A DNA stretch of 64,000 nucleotides from contig OY970298.1 in assembly GCA_963716215.1 (NCBI GenBank), forward strand, positions 372,001-436,000, written 5' to 3'. Origin of the DNA: JACVRW01 sp963716215 (GTDB lineage Bacteria; Actinomycetota; Thermoleophilia; Solirubrobacterales; Thermoleophilaceae). Both the position numbers and the translations under genes were made by a program. Positions 11,060 to 21,669 of the stretch are shown in pieces; within the stretch, counting starts at the first letter, position 1; each line of letters opens with the position of its first letter. The notes beneath the pieces are model-generated. The model was not told the origin of the DNA. It did no database searches and saw only the letters and a program-made list of their open reading frames with translations.

Positions 11060-11824
11060 GTGACACTTCTCGCTATCGAGAAGCTGGTCGTCCGCTTCGG
11101 CGGCGTGACCGCGCTCGACGAGCCGTCGCTGGCGGTCGAGACCGGCAGCATCTGCGGTCTGATCGGTCCCAACGGGGCCGGCAAGACGACGCTGTTCAAC
11201 TGCGTCAGCCGTCTCTACGAACCGGATTCGGGGCGCATCGAGTTCGACGGCCAGGACCTGCTTGCGCGCGGGCCACACGAGATCTCGGCGCTCGGCATCG
11301 CGCGCACGTTCCAGAACCTCGGGCTGTTCGCCTCGATGAGCGTGCGTGAGAACGTGATGCTGGGGGCCTACAGCCGCGCCCGGCCGACGTTCCTCGGCAC
11401 CTCGCTGCGCCCACGGGCGACGGCCGCGGCCGAACGCCGGCTGCGCGACGAGGCCGACGAGGTGCTCGCCCGCCTGCGGCTCGAGGACGTGGCGGACCAC
11501 CCCGCGTCCGGGCTCCCGTACGGGACGCTCAAGCGCGTCGAGCTCGCGCGCGCCGCGTTCCAGCGTCCGCGCCTGCTGATGCTCGACGAGCCCGCGAGCG
11601 GCCTCAACCACACCGAGGTCGACGAGCTCGGCGCCCTGATCCGCACGCTGCGCGCCGACCTCGACCTGACCGTGCTGCTCGTGGAGCACAACATGGGCAT
11701 GGTCATGGGCCTCAGCGACCAGGTCGTCGTGCTCGACCTGGGCCGCAAGATCGCGGAGGGCGAGCCGCGCGCCGTGCAGGAGGACGACCGCGTGATCGAG
11801 GCCTACCTGGGGGCCCCGGCATGA
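11060..11824 (+). CDS. livG: Branched-chain amino acid ABC transporter ATPase LivG
   Basis: LivG is one of two cytoplasmic ATPases of the LIV-type importer. From GTG 11060 (GAGGAG just upstream) the protein has 254 residues, normal for LivG; the frame is open further upstream but that part is leader sequence. It shows Walker A GPNGAGKTT, the LivG-typical GIARTFQNLGLFASMSVREN, Walker B LLMLDEPASGL and the H-loop VEHNMGMV. The usual LSGGQ signature reads LPYGTLKRVELARA, close to the LivG-type YGxQRRLEIARAL. It overlaps livF by four bases. Confidence 0.95.
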   Translation: MTLLAIEKLVVRFGGVTALDEPSLAVETGSICGLIGPNGAGKTTLFNCVSRLYEPDSGRIEFDGQDLLARGPHEISALGIARTFQNLGLFASMSVRENVMLGAYSRARPTFLGTSLRPRATAAAERRLRDEADEVLARLRLEDVADHPASGLPYGTLKRVELARAAFQRPRLLMLDEPASGLNHTEVDELGALIRTLRADLDLTVLLVEHNMGMVMGLSDQVVVLDLGRKIAEGEPRAVQEDDRVIEAYLGAPA

Positions 11825-12531
11825 GCCTGCTCGAGGTGGAGGACCTGCGCGCCGCCTACGGCCGCGTGAAGGTGCTCGAGGGGATCGAGTTCTCCGTCGA
11901 CTCCGGCCAGAAGGTCGCGATGCTCGGCCCGAACGGGGCCGGCAAGACGACGATCCTGCGCGCGCTCTCTGGCATGGTCGACACCAGCGGCCGCGCCGAG
12001 TTCGATGGCGGCAGCCTGGTCGGCCGCGCCACCGCCGACATTGCCCGCCGCGGCGTCGCCCACGTCCCCGAAGGGCGCGGCACGTTCACCGGCCTGTCTG
12101 TGGCGGAGAACCTCAAGCTCGGCGCGTACGTGCGCAGCGACGGGGCCGCCGTGCGCGAGGACATGGAGCGCTGCTACGGCTGGTTCCCGCGCCTGCGCGA
12201 GCGTTCCAGCCAATCGGCCGGGAGCCTCAGCGGCGGCGAGCAGCAGATGCTCGCGTTAGCGCGCGCGCTGATGCTGCGGCCGCGACTGCTGATGCTCGAC
12301 GAGCCGTCGCTCGGGCTCGCGCCGATCCTGACCAAGGAGCTGTTCCGGGTGCTCGGCGAGATCTGCGACGAGCAGGGCATGACCGTCCTGCTGGTCGAGC
12401 AGAACGCGCGCCTGGCGCTCGACTTCGCCGACCACGCCTACGTCCTCGAGTCCGGCCGCATCGCCCTCTCGGGGGAGGCCGACCGCATCAAGGACGACGA
12501 CGACGTGCGTCGCTCCTACCTGGGGTACTGA
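11821..12531 (+). CDS. livF: Branched-chain amino acid ABC transporter ATPase LivF
   Basis: LivF is the second ATPase of the importer. The 236-residue protein has Walker A GPNGAGKTT, the LivF-type motif GVAHVPEGRGTFTGLSVAENL, signature SLSGGEQQMLALARAL, Walker B LLMLDEPSLGLAP and VEQNARLAL. ATG 11821 overlaps the livG stop. Length and motif spacing are normal. The next gene starts two bases after the stop codon, which indicates a single transcript. Confidence 0.95.
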   Translation: MSLLEVEDLRAAYGRVKVLEGIEFSVDSGQKVAMLGPNGAGKTTILRALSGMVDTSGRAEFDGGSLVGRATADIARRGVAHVPEGRGTFTGLSVAENLKLGAYVRSDGAAVREDMERCYGWFPRLRERSSQSAGSLSGGEQQMLALARALMLRPRLLMLDEPSLGLAPILTKELFRVLGEICDEQGMTVLLVEQNARLALDFADHAYVLESGRIALSGEADRIKDDDDVRRSYLGY

Positions 12532-12532
12532 C

Positions 12533-13414
12533 ATGGATCGCTTCGTACAGGTGGTGGTCGACGGGGTCGCGACGGGATCGATCTACGCGGCCGTCGCGCT
12601 CGCTCTCGTGCTGATCTACCGCTCCACGGGCATCGTGAACTTCGCCCAGGGCGAGATGGCGATGTTCAGCACGTTCGTCGCGTGGGGGCTGTACGAGGGC
12701 GGCGTGCCGATCGGGCTGGCGGTGCTGAGCACGCTCGCCCTCTCGTTCCTCGCCGGCATGGTGATCGAGCGCGGGCTGATCCGGCACTTCGAGGGCGGCG
12801 AGACGCTCACGCTCGTGATCGTGACGCTCGGCCTGTTCATCCTGCTCAACAGCCTGGCCGGCTGGATCTGGGGGTTCGAGAACCGCGGCTTCCCGAGCCT
12901 CTTCCCCGACGACTCGGTCACGCTCGCGGGCGTACGGCTGAGCGTCGAGTCGCTCGGCATCGTCGCGGTGCTGCTGGGCGTGGTCGGGCTGCTGTTCCTG
13001 CTCTTCCAGCGCACCAAGGTCGGGCTGGCCATGCGCGCGGCGGCGCTGAACCCCGCCTCGAGCGGGCTGGTGGGCGTACGGGTGGGCCACATGCTGATGC
13101 TGGGCTGGGGGCTCGCCGGTGCGCTCGGAGCGCTGGCCGGCGTGCTCGTCGCGCCGCGCCTGTTCCTCGATGTGAACCTCATGGGCAGCGTGCTGATCTA
13201 CGCGTTCGCGGCCGCCGCGCTGGGCGGCTTCGACAGCGCCATCGGCGCGGTCGTGGGCGGCTGGATCATCGGCATCAGCGAGAACCTGGCCGGCACGTAC
13301 GTCGACTTCATCGGCGCCGACCTGAAGATCCTGGTCCCGCTGGGCATCATCTTCGTGGTCCTGCTGGTGCGGCCCGCCGGGCTGTTCGGCACCAGCGAGG
13401 TGGCCAGAGCATGA
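12533..13414 (+). CDS. livH: Branched-chain amino acid ABC transporter permease LivH
   Basis: LivH is one of the two membrane permeases. The 293-residue protein has about eight hydrophobic segments. The family start VVVDGVATGSIYAAVALALVLIYRSTGIVNFAQGEMAM is easily recognised, and the EAA-like cytoplasmic loop (GLAMRAAALNPASSGLVGV) contacts the ATPases. It ends in RPAGLFG, typical of LivH. ATG 12533 follows livF by one base. The stop overlaps the livM start by four bases. Confidence 0.94.
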   Translation: MDRFVQVVVDGVATGSIYAAVALALVLIYRSTGIVNFAQGEMAMFSTFVAWGLYEGGVPIGLAVLSTLALSFLAGMVIERGLIRHFEGGETLTLVIVTLGLFILLNSLAGWIWGFENRGFPSLFPDDSVTLAGVRLSVESLGIVAVLLGVVGLLFLLFQRTKVGLAMRAAALNPASSGLVGVRVGHMLMLGWGLAGALGALAGVLVAPRLFLDVNLMGSVLIYAFAAAALGGFDSAIGAVVGGWIIGISENLAGTYVDFIGADLKILVPLGIIFVVLLVRPAGLFGTSEVARA

Positions 13415-14427
13415 CCGAGCGCAACGTGCGCATCGCGCTGGTCTGCGGCATCGTCGTGCTGGCGCTGCTGGTGCCGTTCTTCTTCGGCCCCTACCGGGTC
13501 GGCCAGTTCACGATGGTCCTGGTTTTCGCCGTCGCGGTCCTGGGGCTGAACGTGCTGGTCGGCTACAACGGCCAGATCTCGCTCGGCCACGGAGCCTTCT
13601 TCGCGCTGGGCGCCTACACGGCCGCGCTCCTGATCGAGAAGGGGGGCGTGCCCTACCTGCTGACGCTCCCGGCGGCGGGAGCGCTGTGCTTCGCGGCCGG
13701 CTACCTGTTCGGCATCCCGGCGCTGCGGCTGCGCGGCCTCTACCTCGCCCTGGTCACGCTCGGCCTGGCGATCGCGACACCCCAGCTGATCAAGCGCTTC
13801 GACGGGCTGACCGAGGGGACCCAAGGGTTGAGCGTGGAGCAGCCGCAGGCACCGAGCTGGCTCTCGCTCGCCGACGACCAGTTTCTCTATCTGCTGTCGC
13901 TGGCGGTGACGGCAGTGATGTTCCTGATTGCGTGGAACCTGATGCGCGGCCAAGTCGGCCGCTCCGTCAAGGCGGTGCGCGACGGCGAGATCGCCGCGTC
14001 CACGCTCGGGGTGAACCTCGCCGCGACCAAGACCCGCGCGTTCGCCCTCAGCGCCGGCTATGCGGGAGTGGCCGGCGCGCTGTACGTATTCGCGATCGGC
14101 TTCGTGGCGCCCGAGGCGTTCACGCTGACGATCTCGTTCGCCTTCCTCGCGGCCATCGTGGTCGGCGGGCTGGCGACGATCAGCGGTGCGCTCTTCGGGG
14201 CGCTGTTCATCGAGTTCGTGCCGGTATACGCGAGCGACGTCAACGACGCGCTCACCGGCGTGATCTACGGCGGCGTGCTGATCGCGTTCATGTGGGTGCT
14301 GCCCGAAGGGGCGGCGGGCCTGCTGCGCCGCCTGCGCGAGCTGGTCGCGCGCCGCGGCGGCGGCGGGGCCGCCAGGCAGACCGTGCAGAAGGCGCCGGTG
14401 CGCGGAGCACCGGCTGGCAAGGCGTGA
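13411..14427 (+). CDS. livM: Branched-chain amino acid ABC transporter permease LivM
   Basis: LivM is the second permease. From ATG 13411 (overlapping the livH stop) it has 338 residues and about ten hydrophobic segments. It contains the family blocks LNVLVGYNGQISLGHGAFFALGAY, PALRLRGLYLALVTLGLA, and the EAA-type loop VGRSVKAVRDGEIAASTLGVN. The last 30 residues are a basic, low-complexity tail (RRGGGGAARQTVQKAP), longer than usual. The frame is open far upstream through livH, but that is a shadow. Confidence 0.94.
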   Translation: MTERNVRIALVCGIVVLALLVPFFFGPYRVGQFTMVLVFAVAVLGLNVLVGYNGQISLGHGAFFALGAYTAALLIEKGGVPYLLTLPAAGALCFAAGYLFGIPALRLRGLYLALVTLGLAIATPQLIKRFDGLTEGTQGLSVEQPQAPSWLSLADDQFLYLLSLAVTAVMFLIAWNLMRGQVGRSVKAVRDGEIAASTLGVNLAATKTRAFALSAGYAGVAGALYVFAIGFVAPEAFTLTISFAFLAAIVVGGLATISGALFGALFIEFVPVYASDVNDALTGVIYGGVLIAFMWVLPEGAAGLLRRLRELVARRGGGGAARQTVQKAPVRGAPAGKA

Positions 14428-14450
14428 TGTACCGACGAGGAGGAAATGGC

Positions 14451-15680
14451 ATGAGGCGGACCGTGTGGCTGGCAGTCCTGCTGGCGGTGGCGGCGCTCAC
14501 GCTCGTGGCGTGCGGGCGCGACGACGAGGGCGACGCTGGCGGTGGCAGCGGCGACCCGGGGATCACCGACGACTCGATCAAGCTCGGCGGTAGCTACCCC
14601 TTCAGCGGGCCGGCCTCGGCCTACCGGTCGATCGAGCAAGGCGCGCAGGCCTACTTCGCGTCCGTGAACGCCGACGGTGGGGTGGACGGCCGCGAGATCG
14701 ACTTCGTCACGCTCGACGACGCCTACGAGCCGCCCAAGGCGGTTCAGAACGCGCGCAGGCTGATCCAGGAGGAGCAGGTCTTCGCGCTGTTCAACACCCT
14801 CGGGACCGCCAACAACGCGGCCGTCTGGGACTACGCGAACGACCAGGAGGTGCCGCAGGTGTACGTGGCGACCGGCGCGTCGCTCTGGGGCGCTGACATC
14901 AAGGCGCACCCATGGACGACCGGCTGGCAGCCGGACTACGTCACCGAATCTCAGGTCTACGCGGAGTTCCTCGAGAAGGAGAAGCCCAACGCCAAGGTGG
15001 CCGTGCTCTACCAGAACGACGCCTTCGGAGAGGACCTCCTGAACGGGTTCAAGGAGGCAACCGAGGGGACGGGCATCAAGGTCGTTGCCGAGGAGAGCTA
15101 CGAGGTGACCGACCCGACGGTGAGCTCGCAGATGTCGAAGCTCGCCAGCTCGGATGCCGACACCTTCCTGAACATCTCCACGCCGAAGTTCGGCGCCCAG
15201 GCGATCGTCGCCGCCGACAAGCTCGGCTGGAAGGTGCTCCACATCATCAACAACGTTGCCGCGTCGAAGCTGCTGGTGCTGGAGCCGGCGGGGCTAGACA
15301 AGGCCCAGGGCCTGATCTCGACGGCGTACTTCAAGGACCCCGCCGGATCCGAGTGGGCAGACGACGCGTCCATGAAGGAGTTCAAGGCCGGGCTCGCCAA
15401 GTACGAGCCGCGCGCGAACCCCGAGGACCCGAACTGCGTGTTCGGCTGGGCGGCGGCCGCGACGATGGTCGAGGCGCTGAAGGGCATGAAGGAGCCCACG
15501 CGCGAGGCGTTCATGGAGTCCGTGCGCAACATGGACGTGGAGATCCCGATCCTGCTGCCAGGCATCGAGGTCACCATGTCCGGCAACGACGACAGCTACC
15601 CGATCGAGGCGATGCAGATCCAGCGCTTCGAGGGCGAGAACTGGAAGCTCCAGGACGAGGTGATCCAGGCGCCGCACTGA
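14451..15680 (+). CDS. livK: Branched-chain amino acid ABC transporter substrate-binding lipoprotein LivK-like
   Basis: This is the extracytoplasmic binding protein of the importer, with 409 residues. The lipoprotein signal peptide (MRRTVWLAVLLAVAALTLVAC) has Cys at the LVAC lipobox, followed by an acidic Gly-rich linker. The mature part is a periplasmic-binding-protein type I fold (ITDDSIKLGGSYPFSGPASAYRSIEQ start, as in LivK/amide-urea binding proteins). A GAGGAGG ribosome site precedes ATG 14451. The true ligand could be another amide, short-chain acid or amino acid. A strong hairpin about 65 bases downstream probably ends the operon. Confidence 0.9.
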   Translation: MRRTVWLAVLLAVAALTLVACGRDDEGDAGGGSGDPGITDDSIKLGGSYPFSGPASAYRSIEQGAQAYFASVNADGGVDGREIDFVTLDDAYEPPKAVQNARRLIQEEQVFALFNTLGTANNAAVWDYANDQEVPQVYVATGASLWGADIKAHPWTTGWQPDYVTESQVYAEFLEKEKPNAKVAVLYQNDAFGEDLLNGFKEATEGTGIKVVAEESYEVTDPTVSSQMSKLASSDADTFLNISTPKFGAQAIVAADKLGWKVLHIINNVAASKLLVLEPAGLDKAQGLISTAYFKDPAGSEWADDASMKEFKAGLAKYEPRANPEDPNCVFGWAAAATMVEALKGMKEPTREAFMESVRNMDVEIPILLPGIEVTMSGNDDSYPIEAMQIQRFEGENWKLQDEVIQAPH

Positions 15681-15745
15681 GGGACCGCCGGCCGAGCCCT
15701 GGTGCCCTCGCCCCCGGCAGAAACTGCAGCAACCACGGCCCCAGC

Positions 15746-15786
15746 CTTGTCGAGTTTCTCCCGTATAGCGGGGGAAACTCGACAAG
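15746..15786 (+). terminator. Strong hairpin after livK
   Basis: CTTGTCGAGTTTC (15746-15758) pairs perfectly with GAAACTCGACAAG (15774-15786). Inner pairs TCCCG/CGGGG extend this to an 18-pair stem (one G-U) with the loop TATAG. There is no T-tract, so it may be a factor-assisted or bidirectional terminator, or mRNA protection for the liv transcript. Confidence 0.65.
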
Positions 15787-15832
15787 CGACAGCCACGCCC
15801 CGCCCGTCGAGCCCTCACGCTACTTTCCGCCC

Positions 15833-15838
15833 TACGCT
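15833..15838 (+). promoter_or_regulatory. TANNNT -10 element for the cupin gene
   Basis: TACGCT ends ten bases before ATG 15849, leaving room for a short leader with GGAGG. Confidence 0.45.
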
Positions 15839-15848
15839 TGGAGGCTCG

Positions 15849-16355
15849 ATGAACGACGCACTCATGCTCACGCCCAGCGAGTCGGTCCGCATCCGCGAGC
15901 AGACGCCGGACGCCCTCGTGGTCGAGGGCACGTGGGGCCCTGACGGCTCGCCCCCGCCCAAGCACTTCCACCCCACCCAGGACGAGCGCTTCGAGGTGCT
16001 CGAGGGCGTCCTCACCGCCCGCGTCGACGGCGAGCTGCGCGAGCTGGCGGGCGGTGACGTGCTCGAGGTGCCGCGCGGCGCCATCCACCAGATGTGGAAC
16101 GCCACCGGCGAGCCCGTGCGGGCGCTCTGGCGAACGTCGCCCCCCGGGCGTACGGCGCAGTGGTTCACCGACCTGGACGCCCTACTGCGCTCGGGCCGCG
16201 TCGGCCGCAACGGGATGCCCAGCCCGCTCGCGTTCGGCGTCTACCTCACCGAGTACCGCGACGTGATCCGCCTGGCCGGACCCCAGCCGGTGGTGCAGGG
16301 CTCGATGCGCCTGCTCGGCACGCTCGGCCGTCTGCGCGGTTACAAGGTGGCTTGA
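15849..16355 (+). CDS. Cupin-domain protein
   Basis: From ATG 15849 (GGAGG just upstream) the protein has 168 residues. A cupin-2 barrel covers about residues 30-100. Motif 1 reads KHFHPTQDERFEVLEG (His, His and Glu metal ligands) and motif 2 reads PRGAIHQMWN (His ligand), so a metal site is likely intact. The C-terminal 70 residues are helical. Function cannot be narrowed beyond a small metal-binding or regulatory enzyme. Its stop overlaps the start of the next gene. Confidence 0.8.
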   Translation: MNDALMLTPSESVRIREQTPDALVVEGTWGPDGSPPPKHFHPTQDERFEVLEGVLTARVDGELRELAGGDVLEVPRGAIHQMWNATGEPVRALWRTSPPGRTAQWFTDLDALLRSGRVGRNGMPSPLAFGVYLTEYRDVIRLAGPQPVVQGSMRLLGTLGRLRGYKVA

Positions 16356-17563
16356 CGGCGCGTTCCGTGATCCTGGCGGTGGCCGTCTGCGCCCTGCTGT
16401 GCGCACCGGCCCGAGCCGCCAGCCCGATCTCCTCGGCGGCGCAGCTGTTCACGTGCTGCAGCGCCGCGCCGCTGCAGGAACGCATCTTCTCCGAGGCGCA
16501 GGCCAGCGGCGCCGAGTTCGTGCGGGTGGACGTGGAGATGCACGGCATCTTCGGTGACCGCGACGAGCCGGACTGGAGCCACCTGGACGCGATGACGGCG
16601 CTCGCACGCGAGCACGACGTGCAGCTGCTCGGCATCCTCCGCGGGACGCCCGGCTGGCTGTCCACCTGCCCGCGCCGCGGGGCAAAGGCGGCCATCTGCG
16701 CTCCCACCGATCCGGGCGAGTGGGGCCGCCTGGCCGGTGAGGTGGCCGCGCACGCGGGCGAGGCGATCGACCACTGGGAGATCGTCAACGAGCCAGACGC
16801 CCGCTGGGCCTTCACCGGCTCCGCCGAGGACTACGCGCGCATGCTGAGCGCCGCCCACGACGCCATCGAGGCGCGCGTGCCCCAGGCGAAAGTCGTGTTC
16901 GGCGGCGTCGAGCGCCCACGCGAGCACGAGTGGATCCAGCGAGTGCTGGCCACGCCTGGGGCTGACGCCATCCGAAAGTTCGACATCGCCGCTGTGCACC
17001 TGCGCCTGCGGCTGCGCAACGAGCTGCGCGAGCTCCCGCAGTGGCTGACCGCCTGGCGCCGGCTGCTCGCGGAGCGGGGGTTCACCGGGCCGATCTGGGT
17101 CACCGAGCACGGCTATCCGGCCGACCCGGTCTTCCAGTGGGACCCCGCCTACCGCGGAACCGACGTCGCGAGCGGCGAGGCCGCTCAGGCGGCGCTGCTC
17201 GGAGAGTCGATTCCGCTGCTGGCAGAGGCCGGCGCGGAGCAGGTCTTCGTGACCCTCCGGGACTTCGTCTACGGGGAGTTCCTGAGCGAGGGCCTGGTGC
17301 ACATCGACGAGTCGCGAGCGGACCTCCCCGTCAGCCGGCGCCCGGCGTTCGTGACGGTGCGAGACCTGGCGCTGCGCTGGGACGAACTGGCCTACGCGCG
17401 CTCCGGCGCGCGCGCCCACGAGCGCCTCGGGCGGGAGTACCGGCGGCTGGCAGAGGCGTCGGCGGCCGCCGGGCACCAGCTCGCCGCCGCCCTTCAGGAC
17501 GGCGCGGCCGAGGGACACGCGCTGGTGGCGCTGGAGCTGGTGCGCTCGGCCGACGGGGACTAA
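16352..17563 (+). CDS. Secreted glycosidase-like (TIM-barrel) protein
   Basis: From TTG 16352 (GTG 16367 is an alternative) the protein has about 403 residues with a signal peptide ending PARAAS. It looks like a clan GH-A barrel: HWEIVNEPDARW carries the Asn-Glu pair expected for the acid/base residue, and GPIWVTEHGYP carries a Glu at the nucleophile position. It resembles GH39/GH5-like xylosidase or glucanase relatives seen in actinobacteria. The substrate is unknown. The start overlaps the cupin stop, suggesting coexpression. It shares design with the partial gene at 62817. Confidence 0.7.
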   Translation: MTARSVILAVAVCALLCAPARAASPISSAAQLFTCCSAAPLQERIFSEAQASGAEFVRVDVEMHGIFGDRDEPDWSHLDAMTALAREHDVQLLGILRGTPGWLSTCPRRGAKAAICAPTDPGEWGRLAGEVAAHAGEAIDHWEIVNEPDARWAFTGSAEDYARMLSAAHDAIEARVPQAKVVFGGVERPREHEWIQRVLATPGADAIRKFDIAAVHLRLRLRNELRELPQWLTAWRRLLAERGFTGPIWVTEHGYPADPVFQWDPAYRGTDVASGEAAQAALLGESIPLLAEAGAEQVFVTLRDFVYGEFLSEGLVHIDESRADLPVSRRPAFVTVRDLALRWDELAYARSGARAHERLGREYRRLAEASAAAGHQLAAALQDGAAEGHALVALELVRSADGD

Positions 17564-17988
17564 CGACCGACGCGCCGGATCGGGATGCGCACCCCGGGTC
17601 CGACCAGCGACTGCGACGGCGGCTCGTAGAGCACCAGCTCGTGCTTGACCGACCGGCGGATCCGCTTGATCTCCGACCGCAGCTCGTCCTGGACCTTCGC
17701 GGCCTGGCGCTCGAGCGCGCGCATACGGCGGCGCATCCGCTCCATCTCCTCCTCGAGCTCGAAGACCTTCTCCACCCCGGCGAGGTTCATCCCGAGCTCG
17801 CTCGTGAGCGCCTGGATGCGGAGCAGGCGCTCCACGTCGTCCTGCGAGTAGAGCCGCGTGTTCTTGGGGGAGCGCTTGGGGGTGATCAGCCCGCGCGCCT
17901 CGTAGATGCGCAGCGTCTGCGGGTGCATGCCGGCGAGCTCGGCCGCCACCGAGATCATGTACACGCCGCGCTTGCCGTCGTCGGTCAC
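17560..17988 (-). CDS. hspR: Heat-shock repressor HspR (MerR family)
   Basis: HspR represses dnaK and clpB operons in actinobacteria and often needs DnaK as corepressor. The 142-residue protein has a MerR-type helix-turn-helix (VYMISVAAELAGMHPQTLRIYEARGLI, then KRSPKNTRLYSQDDVERL). A coiled coil follows at residues 70-110 (ELEEEMERMRRRMRALERQ), then a basic tail. It is the last gene of dnaK-grpE-dnaJ-hspR, starting four bases after dnaJ, the classic actinobacterial order. Expected targets are the shared motifs upstream of dnaK and clpB. Confidence 0.94.
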   Translation of the reverse strand: MTDDGKRGVYMISVAAELAGMHPQTLRIYEARGLITPKRSPKNTRLYSQDDVERLLRIQALTSELGMNLAGVEKVFELEEEMERMRRRMRALERQAAKVQDELRSEIKRIRRSVKHELVLYEPPSQSLVGPGVRIPIRRVGR

Positions 17989-17992
17989 CCGA

Positions 17993-19084
17993 TCACCGCT
18001 CCTTCGACAGCAGCCGCTCGCGCGGGTTGCCGTCCATCACGGCCGCCAGGTCGTCGACCGCCTCGCTCTGCTCGCGCGAGAGCGAGCTGGGCACGTCGAT
18101 CATCAGCTTGTAGTGGATGTCGCCGCGGCCGCGGTTGCCGAGCTTCTGCGGGCCCTCGCCGCGCAGGCGCTGGACCGTGCCGTGCTGCGTGCCCGGGGGG
18201 ACTCGGATGCGCTTGGTCGCGTTGAGCGTCGGGACCTCGATGGTCGCACCACGGATCGCCTCGGGGATCGTGATCGGCACCTCCACCTCGAGGTTGTCGC
18301 CCTTGCGGGTGAAGATCGGCGAGTCGCCCACGCGCGTGACGACGTAGAGGTCGCCCGGCGGCCCGCCGCGCGGTCCGGCCTCGCCCTTGCCCGACAGCCT
18401 GACGCGGCTGCCGTCGCGCACGCCGGCCGGGATGTTGACCCGATAGCGCTTGACCTGGCGGGTGCGCCCGGAGCCCTGGCACGTCGTGCAGGGATCCTTG
18501 ATCTCGGTGCCCGTGCCGCCGCACTGCCGGCACGGCTGCGAGATCGAGAAGAGGCCCTGCGACTCCGCCTCCACGCCGCGGCCCTGGCAGCGCGTGCAGA
18601 TCGTGGGCGAGGTGCCTGGCTTCGCGCCGGTGCCGCGGCAGGTCGGGCAGGGCGCCGACAGGGGCACCGAGACCGGCACCTGGGCGCCCTCCATCGCCTG
18701 CTCGAAGGACACGTGCACGTCGGTCTCGAGGTCCCGCCCGCGCTCGGGGCCGGGAGCCCCCTGACCGGCGCGCCCGGTGCCGCCGAACAGGTCGGAGAGG
18801 ATGTCCCCGAAGCCGCCGAAGTTGCCGCGGAACGCGCCGGGGTCGAAGCCGCCGGCGCCGCCGAACATGCCGCCCCCGGAGTCGTAGGCCTTGCGCTTCT
18901 CGGCGTCCGACAGGATCGAGTAGGCCTCCTGCACGTCCTTGAAGCGCTCCTCGGCGGCCTCGTCGCCGGGGTTGCGATCCGGGTGGAACTCGCGCGCGAG
19001 CTTGCGGTAGGCCTTCTTGATGTCGTCGTCAGAGGCGTCCTTGGCCACGCCCAAGGTGCTGTATGGATCCTTGACCGCCGGCAT
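17993..19084 (-). CDS. dnaJ: Chaperone DnaJ
   Basis: DnaJ is the Hsp40 cochaperone that loads substrates on DnaK and stimulates its ATPase. The 363-residue protein has a J domain with the HPD motif (REFHPDRNPGD near residue 35) and a Gly/Phe-rich linker (GGGMFGGAGGFDPGAFRGNFGG). The Cys-rich zinc domain has four CxxCxGxG-type repeats (CPTCRGTG, CTRCQGRG, CRQCGGTG, CTTCQGSG), and the C-terminal substrate domain follows. It starts directly after the grpE stop with no spacer. Confidence 0.97.
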   Translation of the reverse strand: MPAVKDPYSTLGVAKDASDDDIKKAYRKLAREFHPDRNPGDEAAEERFKDVQEAYSILSDAEKRKAYDSGGGMFGGAGGFDPGAFRGNFGGFGDILSDLFGGTGRAGQGAPGPERGRDLETDVHVSFEQAMEGAQVPVSVPLSAPCPTCRGTGAKPGTSPTICTRCQGRGVEAESQGLFSISQPCRQCGGTGTEIKDPCTTCQGSGRTRQVKRYRVNIPAGVRDGSRVRLSGKGEAGPRGGPPGDLYVVTRVGDSPIFTRKGDNLEVEVPITIPEAIRGATIEVPTLNATKRIRVPPGTQHGTVQRLRGEGPQKLGNRGRGDIHYKLMIDVPSSLSREQSEAVDDLAAVMDGNPRERLLSKER

Positions 19085-19650
19085 CTAGGAGGACACCACC
19101 ACCCGCGCCGGACGCAGAATCGACCCGTTGGCGCGGTAGCCCTTCTCGACCACGTCGAGCACCAGCCCGGACTCGGCCCCGTTCTCGTCGCGCATCGACA
19201 GCGCCTCGTGCTCGCTCGGGTCGAAGCGCTCGCCGGCGGGGTCGAACTGCTGCACGCCGTTGCGCTCGAGCACGGCGATCAGCTCGGAGTGCACCAGCCG
19301 CACGCCCTCGGCGAGATGCTGCTCGTCCTGGGCGGCGGAGGTGAGGGCCCGCTCGAGGTTGTCGACGATCGGCAGCAGCTCGCGCACGAGCCCGCTCTTC
19401 GCGCGCTCGCCCGCGGCGGCCGCCTCCCTCGCCGCCCGCTTGCGGTAGTTCTCGAAGTCCGCCTGGGTACGGCGGGCGAGGTCGAGATACTCGTCCCGCT
19501 CACGCTGGGCGCGCGTGGCGGGGTCGAGCTGCTCGATCGCTTCCTTCTCCTCCAGGCGCTGCTCCTCGTTGGCCGGATCCTCTTCGCCGGAGGGCTCGCC
19601 AGCCTCGTCGCGCGAGGTGGCGAGCTCCTCCTCTTCGGGGTGTCGCTCGA

Positions 19651-19654
<4 letters not shown>
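19085..19654 (-). CDS. grpE: Nucleotide exchange factor GrpE
   Basis: GrpE releases ADP from DnaK. The 189-residue protein has an acidic, disordered N-terminus (HPEEEELATSRDEAGEPSGEE), then the long coiled coil with YLDLARRTQADFENYRKRAA. The C-terminal beta domain includes GVQQFDPAGERFDPSEHEA and VEKGYRANGSILRPARVVV. ATG 19654 overlaps the dnaK stop by four bases. Length is normal. Confidence 0.96.
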
Positions 19655-21567
<1,913 letters not shown>

Positions 21568-21593
21568 CCGTCATTACTCCTTGTAGTCGAAAG

Positions 21594-21611
21594 AAATCTA
21601 AGCGAGAGTAT
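21594..21611 (-). promoter_or_regulatory. Heat-shock element/promoter of dnaK operon
   Basis: The plus-strand sequence AAATCTAAGCGAGAGTAT matches the block upstream of clpB in 17 of 18 positions. Read toward dnaK it gives CATACT (-10-like) followed by CTCGCTTAGAT, which I take as the HspR operator. Confidence 0.6.
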
Positions 21612-21653
21612 GGCAGATGTGATCAGAGACGCCCGACTCTGAGCCGCTTAGGT

Positions 21654-21659
21654 TAGGCT
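21654..21659 (+). promoter_or_regulatory. TANNNT -10 element for the FKBP gene
   Basis: TAGGCT ends ten bases before ATG 21670, diverging from the dnaK promoter within a 102-base gap. Confidence 0.45.
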
Positions 21660-21669
21660 TCCGCGGCCG

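Noticed and set aside
12682..13410. Long plus-strand frame upstream of livM
   Set aside because: It is the out-of-frame shadow of livH. LivM homology begins at ATG 13411, which overlaps the livH stop.
15746..15786. CRISPR-like or transposon-end palindrome
   Set aside because: Only one copy is present in the window, with no spacers, target duplication or transposase. It is better explained as a hairpin at the operon end.
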